Assembly: GCA_913059105.1 (NCBI GenBank)
Contig: CAJXRL010000138.1
Span: 1-7,320 of the forward strand
Source: an uncultured Flavobacteriales bacterium
GTDB taxonomy: Bacteria; Bacteroidota; Bacteroidia; Flavobacteriales_E; Vicingaceae
DNA: 7,320 nucleotides
Direction of reading: 5' to 3'
A program made the translations under genes and the position numbers. The notes beneath the pieces are model-generated. The model was not told where the DNA came from, made no database searches, and worked only from the letters and a program-made list of their open reading frames with translations. Below, one piece after another: positions 1-6,900 of the stretch (positions are counted from its first letter, which is position 1; the number at the start of each line of letters is the position of its first letter).

Positions 1-50
1 TACGAGATTTCTGCCTGTCTCGTGGGCTCGGAGATGTGTATAAGAGACAG
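1..50 (+). other. Illumina Nextera P7/i7 adapter (non-genomic)
   Basis: Positions 1-8 are the end of the Illumina P7 oligo. Positions 9-16 (TTCTGCCT) are an 8-base i7 index; its reverse complement AGGCAGAA matches, from memory, Nextera index N703. Positions 17-31 are the Nextera read-2 primer portion. Positions 32-50 (AGATGTGTATAAGAGACAG) are the 19-bp Tn5 mosaic end. This is untrimmed library adapter joined to the insert; genomic sequence starts at 51. It should be masked before any gene calling or homology search. Confidence 0.98.
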
Positions 51-139
51 ACGATATAGAATGCCCAAAGAATACTTAATAATGTTGGAGGTCCATAATC
101 TTTGGCAAATTCTAAAATATAATCTTTACTTATTTTCAT
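51..139 (-). CDS. 5' fragment of an unrecognised gene, possible membrane protein (last gene seen in operon)
   Basis: An ATG at 139-137 overlaps the TAA of the upstream acyltransferase gene by one base (TAATG) and opens 29 complete codons before the adapter junction at 51. The peptide begins MKISKDYILEF. It continues through a Gly-Pro-Pro at residues 16-18 into a hydrophobic run (about residues 19-29, TLLSILWAFYI) that could be the start of a membrane segment after an amphipathic N-terminal helix. The TAATG junction, identical in form to the one between the carrier protein and KAS III genes, argues for a real co-translated gene. Too little is present to assign a family. Given the operon, a membrane step in glycan or lipid handling is possible, but that is a guess. 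The truncation is caused by the adapter, not by biology. Confidence 0.6.
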
Positions 140-804
140 TACAAATGCTGTTGAATCAAATTTAAATACATTTCTCTTTGTTCTTGCGGCAAATGCTTAA
201 TTAGCGACTTTCGGAATTCAATTTCCGAAGGTTCAATTATCAAATCCTTATACGATAAAGGCTCAGTCACATCAAAATCAATTAGTTTTAGCCGAACCAC
301 CTTTTCTCTGAATTTTATATAATCAGCTTTACTCTGCTCCATCCATAGTACATATTCATTTCCATGCTCTTTTTCTGAAATTTTGTACCCCATGAATTCA
401 TTATACGCAATGGCTTTTTTATTTGATTTCAACACTTCAGCAAAATTGAAATTGAAATTATTGAAGGAAAAATTCCAGTCGTTTAATATTATGGATGCTA
501 AAATTGTCACTTCATAGTTCGCATCTTCGTGCCAGATAAAGATTCCTCCCTCAGATGTTTTGTTTTGATGATCAATATTTTTACCGTTAATCAATCCCAT
601 CGCAATATCATCTTTATAAATCAGATAATAGGCATTAGTATGATTTCTAATACTCTCAAACCATTTTTTTTGCTCCAACCTACTGATGATTTTTCTATAA
701 ATCATCTTGTTTCTAATCAAGGTTGAATTACGATACTGGCGAATCATTTCTAAATCTTCCCGTTCAATTTCCCTTAATTCTAGACCGTACTTTCTAATTA
801 TCAT
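139..804 (-). CDS. GNAT-fold N-acyltransferase (RimJ/RimL or PseH-like), atypical
   Basis: A 221-residue protein likely to transfer an acyl group to an amine. Residues 8-55 resemble the start of the Acetyltransf_3 group: a 'LELREIEREDLE' strand-helix, then 'QYRNS' and 'EQKKWFESI', as in sugar-amine acetyltransferases such as PseH. Residues 128-140 (SNKKAIAYNEFMGY) match the late GNAT motif in which an Asn precedes a helix ending in a Gly-aromatic pair. The central motif A is odd: after 'GIFIWHEDANYE' (87-98) there is no R/QxxGxG/A loop that normally grips the CoA pyrophosphate. Residues 160-221 are a charged C-terminal extension beyond the usual domain. The gene starts 2 nt after the reductase stop and ends in TAATG with the next gene. 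From context I infer that it passes the acyl group built by the upstream enzymes, perhaps directly from the carrier protein, to an amino sugar. A degenerate or catalytically altered GNAT is the main alternative. Confidence 0.75.
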   Translation of the reverse strand: MIIRKYGLELREIEREDLEMIRQYRNSTLIRNKMIYRKIISRLEQKKWFESIRNHTNAYYLIYKDDIAMGLINGKNIDHQNKTSEGGIFIWHEDANYEVTILASIILNDWNFSFNNFNFNFAEVLKSNKKAIAYNEFMGYKISEKEHGNEYVLWMEQSKADYIKFREKVVRLKLIDFDVTEPLSYKDLIIEPSEIEFRKSLIKHLPQEQREMYLNLIQQHL

Positions 805-806
805 GC

Positions 807-1556
807 TTAAATCATTAAATATCCACCGTCCATTGTAAGAGTAGTACAGTTAATCCAACGTGACGCATCGGAAAGCATGAAACAAATCGCTTGAGCTAAA
901 TCTTCCGGTTCTCCTATTCCAAATGGATATTTTGCAATATGTTCATCCATAAGCTCTTGAGAGCCTTTATCAACTCCTTTCTCATACATTTCTGTCTTAA
1001 CCATAGCAGGGGCCAAACAGTTTGCTCTTGCTTTTTTATCAAAAAGCTCCATGACCATCACCTTAGAAAAAACCTCAAGTGCCGCTTTTGAACCTACATA
1101 TTTGCTACCACCAATGTATGGTGCTTTAGCCGAAATTGAAGAAATAAATACATTGGAACTGAACTTATTAAACTTCTTTTTCTTAATCAATTGAGAAACT
1201 AACGAAACTGCTGAGAAATAATTCACATCCCAAACCTTCATCATTTTTTCCTTTGTCTCAAAACGAATCGGACGAGGGTCTATCATTCCTGCAGAATACA
1301 CAAAGCCGTCAATATTTTCAATACTTGCTATCCAATCTTTAACGAATTCATCATCTGTAATATCCCCTTGTTGGTGATGAAGTCTTTTGTGTTCAATTGG
1401 TAAATCCCTTCTAGAATTAGAATAAACGATAGCGCCTCCTTCCAATAATTTCTTGATTGTCGCAATACCAATTCCCCCACTTGCTCCAGTGATTAGAAAT
1501 CGTTTTCCAGTAAAATCAAAATTAGCAGCTGCTAATATTCTATCGGGTCCAAGCAT
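807..1556 (-). CDS. Short-chain dehydrogenase/reductase, probable 3-oxoacyl-ACP reductase (FabG-like)
   Basis: A 249-residue classical SDR, cytoplasmic and NAD(P)H dependent. The Rossmann dinucleotide motif TGASGGIG is at residues 23-30, GDITD at 64-68, YSAG in place of the usual NNAG at 87-90, and the structural Asn in DVN at residue 112. The catalytic Ser140, Tyr153 and Lys157 have the FabG spacing (13 and 4 residues), and the protein ends in the typical DGGY segment. In this operon the natural reaction is reduction of the beta-ketoacyl-ACP made by the neighbouring KAS III enzymes to a beta-hydroxyacyl-ACP; this is inferred, since SDRs vary widely in substrate. The ATG at 1556 lies 25 nt inside the end of the preceding KAS III gene. 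It is the only usable start: an in-frame TGA sits 9 nt upstream, no other ATG, GTG or TTG precedes the Rossmann motif, and a GAAG ribosome-binding-like stretch lies 7 nt before it. A sugar-modifying SDR is an alternative. Confidence 0.88.
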   Translation of the reverse strand: MLGPDRILAAANFDFTGKRFLITGASGGIGIATIKKLLEGGAIVYSNSRRDLPIEHKRLHHQQGDITDDEFVKDWIASIENIDGFVYSAGMIDPRPIRFETKEKMMKVWDVNYFSAVSLVSQLIKKKKFNKFSSNVFISSISAKAPYIGGSKYVGSKAALEVFSKVMVMELFDKKARANCLAPAMVKTEMYEKGVDKGSQELMDEHIAKYPFGIGEPEDLAQAICFMLSDASRWINCTTLTMDGGYLMI

Positions 1557-2581
1557 ATTATATCTTCAGTATTTAGTACACAAGCTCCCCATGAGAGGCC
1601 AACTCCAAAGCCGCAGAATAACATTTTCTTCATCTTCGCATTATTCTTCAATTCATGGCAAATTGTAAGCGGTATTGAAGCCGAACTGGTGTTCCCGTAT
1701 TCTTGCAAAGAGTAAGGAACTTTTTCTGGTGCAACTTTTAATTTCTTTCTAATAGTTTCTATAATCAATCGGTTGGCTTGATGAAAAACAAAATAGTCTA
1801 TCTCATCTATCGATATTTCTGTCCTTTCTAATAAGGCTTTTATATTCTTAGGCGGTTCTTTTATAGAGAAAGAAAATACATCTAAACCATTTAGTTCAAG
1901 ATCCTTTCGACTGTGATTAATTCCTTCACCGTAATTTTTTATTTCGATTGAATCTTCCCGAAATAAATTTTTAGCTCCACCATCTCTAATAATTATTGCT
2001 TCGTGATTCTTTCCATTATTTTCGATATTGAAATGCATCTGCTCGGCACCTTCGCAATATTCAACAGCGGTTACAGATGTGCCATCTCCAAAAAGTGGGT
2101 ATGTACTTTTATCCTCGTAGTTAATAGATACAGAAGAAACATCTCCTGCGACTAGCAATGCCTTTTTAAATTGAGGGTTTTGCAGAAACTGATTTACAAT
2201 TGATAACCCATAAACATATCCAGAGCAACCTAGACCAACATCGAACGCCATGCATGCATCAGGCAAACCTACCTTATCATGTAAAATAATAGCAGAAGAA
2301 GGCAAGTAGTACTCTCTAGATTGGGTAACTAAAACTAATAGGTCGACCTCCTCCCTTTTCCAGTTAATCTTTTCTAGCAGCGCTTCAATTGCTTTTGCAC
2401 TCAAGTCCAATACCGTAACGCCTGGATCTACATGGCGTTTTTTTTGAATACCAGTAGTCTTAATTAAGAATGCTCGCTCTTTTTCATTAATATAATCATA
2501 GTCGTTATTGTCAATGACGTTTTTTGGAACCACTGAGCTAATGCCAGTTATTTTTGTATTGTTGGTGCTAAAATAAGCCAT
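1532..2581 (-). CDS. 3-oxoacyl-ACP synthase III (KAS III family), second in operon
   Basis: A 349-residue thiolase-fold condensing enzyme of the FabH type, expected to join an acyl-CoA or acyl-ACP starter to malonyl-ACP. The catalytic triad is complete: Cys119 in DVGLGCSGY, His267 in FVFHQAN and Asn297 in YGNTSSASIP. The C-terminal glycine-rich FGVGLSWGA (325-333) is canonical. The N-terminal half carries the family signature ITGISSVVPKNVIDN (11-25) and a TGIQKKRH segment (43-50). Length is slightly above the roughly 320-330 residues of housekeeping FabH because of a short C-terminal tail. Its ATG overlaps the carrier protein stop by one base (TAATG), and its end overlaps the reductase start, so all three are probably made together. 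Placement beside a private ACP, rather than in a fab/plsX cluster, points to a specialised acyl product and not membrane fatty acids. Confidence 0.92.
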   Translation of the reverse strand: MAYFSTNNTKITGISSVVPKNVIDNNDYDYINEKERAFLIKTTGIQKKRHVDPGVTVLDLSAKAIEALLEKINWKREEVDLLVLVTQSREYYLPSSAIILHDKVGLPDACMAFDVGLGCSGYVYGLSIVNQFLQNPQFKKALLVAGDVSSVSINYEDKSTYPLFGDGTSVTAVEYCEGAEQMHFNIENNGKNHEAIIIRDGGAKNLFREDSIEIKNYGEGINHSRKDLELNGLDVFSFSIKEPPKNIKALLERTEISIDEIDYFVFHQANRLIIETIRKKLKVAPEKVPYSLQEYGNTSSASIPLTICHELKNNAKMKKMLFCGFGVGLSWGACVLNTEDIICLDPIEY

Positions 2582-2600
2582 TAAACAACTTTTTGTTTAA
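2581..2600 (-). repeat. Perfect 8-bp inverted repeat (4-nt loop) at the ACP/KAS III junction
   Basis: The plus strand reads TTAAACAA, then CTTT, then TTGTTTAA. In the minus-strand transcript this is an 8-bp stem with loop AAAG whose 3' arm contains the ACP stop codon and the first base of the KAS III start codon. The stem is weak (one G-C pair). It could partly hide the KAS III start until a ribosome finishing the ACP gene melts it, or it could be a chance AT-rich palindrome. Confidence 0.45.
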
Positions 2601-2814
2601 TAAGCTCAAATAATCCACCTAACGTTTTACTACTTCTTAAATCTTCTCCTGAAATACTTACATCATACTCAGATTCGGCTAGTGCCATAATGAGTAAGGC
2701 ATGCATACTGCTCCAAAAATCTGTGTCTTCCAATTGAAGTTCAGGCGCAAGTTCAATATCATCTTCTAATTCTAATACATCTCTTACGTTTTCTTCAAAT
2801 TCTTTCCATTCCAT
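2581..2814 (-). CDS. Acyl carrier protein (dedicated, stand-alone)
   Basis: A 77-residue, strongly acidic four-helix carrier domain. It holds the growing acyl chain as a thioester on a 4'-phosphopantetheine arm in the cytoplasm. The attachment serine is predicted as Ser36: the segment FWSSMHALLIMAL (33-45) aligns with the usual GWDSLxxLxLIxx, with Ser35 in place of the Asp of the DSL motif and Met37 in place of Leu. Helix III is marked by the EYDVSISGEDL region (48-58), and the end LFELIKQKVV is a normal last helix. Length is typical of bacterial AcpP-like proteins, but the altered motif suggests a specialised carrier and not the fatty-acid ACP. The start has an AAGAAG ribosome-binding-like stretch just upstream in the 9-nt gap after the first KAS III. 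Its stop overlaps the next KAS III start. Both flanking genes are condensing enzymes, its obvious partners. Confidence 0.88.
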   Translation of the reverse strand: MEWKEFEENVRDVLELEDDIELAPELQLEDTDFWSSMHALLIMALAESEYDVSISGEDLRSSKTLGGLFELIKQKVV

Positions 2815-2823
2815 ACTTCTTGC

Positions 2824-3828
2824 TTATGTTTCCCAAATACAGCAGTTCCAGCTCAAACCTGTTCCGAACGCTGCAATTAGTATTTTTTGTCCTTTTCTAA
2901 TTTTGTTTTGCTTCTGCAAATTATGTATCAATATTGGAATCGTTACACTAACTGTATTACCATAATTTTCAACATCTAAAATTACTTTTTCCAGAGGAAG
3001 TTTTGCAATTCTAGCGAGTGTTTTTACAATAAATTCATTTGGTTGATGCAGTAAATACAAATCAATGTCATCCTTCGTTAATTGATTTTTTTCTAAAACA
3101 GCTTTTATCATTTTTGGCACTCGATCTAAAGTAAATCTAAACACTCCTGCTCCATCTTGATAAAAGTGCCCAGGATACTGCTGTTCTCCAAAGGAATTTT
3201 GAAAAGATTTGAATGATTTTTCATCCAAAGGACTTCGATGCTCGCCATCCAAAATGATAATTTTATCCTTTTTTTCGCCATCGTTACCAAAATAGTAAGA
3301 ATGAAAACTTGCCGTATCATCCTTTTCAACAATGAACGCACATGCGCCATCTCCAAAAATAAAACGATTTGCCTTGTCTTGAGAATGAAACTTTTTACTT
3401 AACGATGAGACTGCTATTACCAATACCTTCGAAGCAGCTCCAATTTTTATTAGTCCGTCTGCATGAGAGACCAAATAAATAAAACTACTACAACCCTGGT
3501 GCACATCCATGCAGCCAACTCTATTTCCAAGGCCCAAACGATGCTGCAACACCCCTGCTGTGACGGGAGTATAGTAATCTCTTTCTGGAGAGGTGAACAG
3601 AATAAAATCAATTTCCTCTTTTAATTCTGGATAAGAATCTATTAACTTTTCAGCAGCCTTAAATCCCATATCTGAAGGAATTTCATTTTCTCCGATAATA
3701 TGGCGCTTGCTAATCCCTAATTTCTTCCAAGTCTTACTTTCCTTTTCTTCTGGAAAGTCATTGAAAAAATCTTCTGTTGTATATGTTTTCTTAGGAAAAT
3801 ATAATGCAACCTTTGAGATATTTGACAT
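2824..3828 (-). CDS. 3-oxoacyl-ACP synthase III (KAS III family), first gene of operon
   Basis: A 334-residue FabH-like condensing enzyme. The triad is intact: Cys113 in DVHQGCSSF, His261 in LLHQPNEF and Asn291 in YGNTVSVTIP. The terminal loop FGTGLSWN (321-328) has Asn where most members have Gly. FGDGACA (158-164) and the early GISKRH segment (38-43) are also family hallmarks. It is clearly diverged from the second KAS III of the operon, so the pair is not a recent duplication, and both appear catalytically competent. They may perform successive two-carbon condensations on the shared ACP, or one may prime and the other extend, or form a heteromer; the sequence cannot decide. The ATG at 3828 is the only start consistent with the N-terminal strand SKVALYFPKK. 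It has no Shine-Dalgarno and sits 4 nt after a TACATTTG box. It opens the operon and faces a divergent histidine kinase gene. Confidence 0.92.
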   Translation of the reverse strand: MSNISKVALYFPKKTYTTEDFFNDFPEEKESKTWKKLGISKRHIIGENEIPSDMGFKAAEKLIDSYPELKEEIDFILFTSPERDYYTPVTAGVLQHRLGLGNRVGCMDVHQGCSSFIYLVSHADGLIKIGAASKVLVIAVSSLSKKFHSQDKANRFIFGDGACAFIVEKDDTASFHSYYFGNDGEKKDKIIILDGEHRSPLDEKSFKSFQNSFGEQQYPGHFYQDGAGVFRFTLDRVPKMIKAVLEKNQLTKDDIDLYLLHQPNEFIVKTLARIAKLPLEKVILDVENYGNTVSVTIPILIHNLQKQNKIRKGQKILIAAFGTGLSWNCCIWET

Positions 3829-3832
3829 ACAA

Positions 3833-3840
3833 CAAATGTA
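3833..3840 (-). promoter_or_regulatory. Candidate -7 box TACATTTG for the acyl operon
   Basis: On the minus strand TACATTTG matches the Bacteroidota -7 consensus TAnnTTTG exactly and ends 4 nt before the ATG of the first KAS III. Transcription from it would begin at or very near the start codon, giving a nearly leaderless message. No matching -33 TTG is visible, so this is tentative. Confidence 0.35.
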
Positions 3841-3902
3841 ATAATTTGAAAAATATATAGAATGTTTATAAATGCTACTTTATGAATTAGGCTTGATTAT
3901 TG

Positions 3903-3910
3903 TAGATTTA
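3903..3910 (+). promoter_or_regulatory. Candidate -7 box TAGATTTA for the histidine kinase gene
   Basis: TAGATTTA differs from the Bacteroidota TAnnTTTG consensus at the last base only and ends 4 nt before the kinase ATG, mirroring the box on the other strand. No -33 TTG lies at the right distance. It may be chance in such AT-rich sequence. Confidence 0.25.
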
Positions 3911-3914
3911 CACC

Positions 3915-6900
3915 ATGCAGAAATTTAGGGCATTTTACTTGTTGGGAACTGGACTTCTGTTTTTAGCAAGTTGCTATATTCTGCCGCCACTAATCCAATT
4001 GTCGAATGATGAAACTGCTGAAAAAGTACAAGAATTGGTGCTTTCCTTGCAACATCAAGCAGAAGAAGATTTGGAAGGTCTTCAAGTTAAACTGAAACAT
4101 GGAGCAGAGTTTAACCCAAAGTTTAACTTTGACAAAAATGAAAAGACGTTTCTTGTTTATGAAAAAGATAGTTTAACCTTTTGGACAGACGATCATTCTA
4201 CTTTTAGTATAAAAGATTTAAAATCAAAACAGAGTTATATCATTGCTTCAAATGCAATATATCTAAAGTCTGAATTACAAATAGATAGCAAAACGTTATT
4301 TTGCTTGAATTTATTACAATATAAATATCCAATTAGCAATAAATCTCTCCAAAATAAGTTTGCCAAAAAGTTAGATTTCCCTGCCTTAGCCTCTATTAGT
4401 TTAAACAATGGAGATGCTGAAATTAAAAATAAGAGTTCCAAAACCGTGTTTTTTATCAATTTTAAAAAGCATGAAACCTCGAATTATGTGCTTGGCTTTT
4501 TTATTTTTCTATTTCTAATTAGCACTTATTTTATTTTTTACATATTTCCTTCTCTGCTACATAGCAAAAGACTTTGGTGGTCACTTTTTTTAGCTTCAAT
4601 TATCAGGCTGCTTTTATTTTTCCAACTTCCATCCATTTTTTACGAATTACAGCTTTTTCAATCCGAATTTTTTGCAATAAATAGTTTAGTGCCAAGCCTT
4701 GGGGATTTACTTTTTCATGTACTATTGATATTCTATGTCCTTTATCAATTAAGAGTTTCTTTAAGGGTCGCAAAAAGTGTTTCACTTAGCATTCTTATTC
4801 TTTTACTTTCAGTGGTTTTAGGAATCGGTTCAATAGCAATATTTCATGAGAGTGTCTATTCTTCTCAAATTAATTTCAACTTCAACAACCTTTTTAACCT
4901 AAATTATTTGAGCATTATCGCTTTTGTAATTTTTTCATTAATTGTATGTTGCAATCTCATTCTGATTGACTTAGCCTTTTCAATAACAGCAAAAACCTTC
5001 AAAAGTAAAAATTACAAATGGCTTGTTCTTGGGCATTTTAGCTTGACAATCATCTCAACATTGCTAATAGCTGATGGAAAATTTGAGTATTACTGGCTAC
5101 TACCTATAATCCTGTTGTTTGCATTAAGACAGCATAAAAATTCCACGAAAAATATTTTAGCTGTTCTGATATTACTAATTTATGTCAGTAGCGTTATCTC
5201 ATTCACAATCAGCAACTCCATAGAGGAACGAAAACAATTACAACAAAAATACATTGCTGAAAAATTAGCAGAAGAACGTGACCCAGTGGCAGAATACATG
5301 TTCAACAATCTTCAACAAGAAATTTTAGATGATAAATTTATTCAAGACAATGCACGCGAATACTGGAACAAACAAGAAGAAATAGACGACTATTTGTTCG
5401 ATAAATACTTCAATGGATATTGGGAGAAATACCAAATCAATTTTGTGCTATGCGCACAAGAAGACCTTCTATTAGCAGATGGGCAAGAAACCAATTGTTG
5501 GAGCTATTTTGATCGAAGGCTGCGTTTAGAGGGAAGAAGAATAAGTTCATCAAACCTATTTCAGCTTAATAATTATGCCGGTAGAATCGATTACATTGCT
5601 GAAATTCCAATTTCCGGAGATAGTATTTCAAGAAAGCTAATTATTGAACTGAGTACTGTTTACCTCAATGAAAATGAAGGTTATCCCGAATTATTACTCG
5701 ACGAAAAAACGAAAGCAAGTTCTTTGTCTCTAGAAGATTATTCTTTTGCAGTATACAATGAAAAGAAATTAGTATATAAAACAGGAAGCTACAACTTCTC
5801 TACTCAATTAAAAATAAGCGAATTAGGACATAGAAGTTATTACCAATACCCTTCTGTAAATCACCAACATTTTGCATATCAAAAAGATAATAATGTTACA
5901 ATTTTATTAAGTCGTAAAAGATATAGTTTTTATGATTTCCTAACTTCTTTGGCCTACATCCTTGTAATTACAAGTTGTTGTTTTTTATTGGCTGCCATTG
6001 GACTAAAGCACTTTCCATTTCATGTCAAATTAAGCGTCCACGACTTTTCTACGAAAATTCAATTATTCTTGATTGGTTCCATTTTAAGCTCATTGATCTT
6101 TTTAGCTTGGGGAACAACATTTTACATAAAGAAACAATACAAAGCCAAGAATGAAACTACGCTGCAAGAAAAACTACGTTCTGTAAATCTCGAACTTGAA
6201 TCGAAAGTAGGTGCTGAAGAGTTTTTGGCAGAAGAATTGACTGATTATGTTACGGCCTATTTAGTGAAATTTTCGAATGTTTTTTATTCTGACATTAACT
6301 TATACACTACTAAGGGAACACTTTACTCCACCTCGCGACCGGAGTTATTTGAAAAAGGAATTAAGAGTAAGCGCATGAATCCACAAGCTCTATATGCTTT
6401 ACAAAATGAAAATAAAGCACAATGGGTTCAAGAAGAGACTATAGGAGAATTAAGTTACCTATCGGCTTACATTCCATTCAAAAACTTTGACAATGAGGTA
6501 ATTGGCTTCTTAAACCTGCCCTACTTTGCGAAGCAAGGTGCTTTAGAAAAGGAAATTTCCAACTTTTTGGTGTCTACCCTAAATATATATGTAGGAATTT
6601 TTGCACTTGCATTACTCATCTCCGTATTACTCATCAACCAGCTTTCAAAACCATTGTTGCTTATCCGTCAGCAGATTTCGAAATTAAAACTAGGTTCAGC
6701 TATTGAACTAATTGAATGGAATAGTAAAGATGAAATTGGTGCATTAGTGCAAGAGTACAATCGTATTGCAATTGAACTGAATGAAAGTGCTGTGGAATTA
6801 GCGAAAACAGAACGTGAAGTAGCCTGGCGAGAAATGGCCAAACAAGTCGCCCATGAAATTAAGAATCCACTTACACCCATGAAGCTAAGTATTCAGCACT

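Larger units (their letters stand above)
3829..3914. promoter_or_regulatory. Divergent 86-bp intergenic region
   Basis: This very AT-rich spacer lies between the two divergent start codons and must contain the operon promoter and the kinase promoter unless these lie within the coding regions. It holds a short palindrome TTTATAAA at 3865-3872 and TAnnTTT-type boxes beside each ATG. No convincing -33 TTG element 19-21 bp upstream of either box, no ribosome-binding site and no terminator hairpin were seen. Confidence 0.6.

Noticed and set aside
529..726. Plus-strand 65-codon open frame.
   Set aside because: It is antisense to the GNAT coding region, with no family resemblance and no start signals.
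805..830. Rho-independent terminator between the SDR and the GNAT.
   Set aside because: The gap is only 2 nt and no GC-rich stem with a T-run is present; the operon reads through.
1453..1668. Plus-strand 71-codon open frame.
   Set aside because: It is antisense across the SDR and KAS III genes, both of which have complete catalytic motifs in their own frames.
3126..3356. Minus-strand 76-codon frame.
   Set aside because: It is an alternative frame of the first KAS III gene with no recognisable domain.
2824..3828. Housekeeping fatty-acid FabH locus.
   Set aside because: There is no plsX, fabD, fabF or rpmF neighbour, two diverged KAS III copies flank an atypical ACP, and the operon ends in an acyltransferase.
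3865..3872. TTTATAAA palindrome in the intergenic region as an operator.
   Set aside because: At 8 bp in very AT-rich sequence, with no extended dyad, chance is the better explanation.
4235..4785. Minus-strand frames of 74 and 60 codons.
   Set aside because: Both are antisense to the histidine kinase. Hydrophobic or basic runs are expected opposite membrane-span codons.
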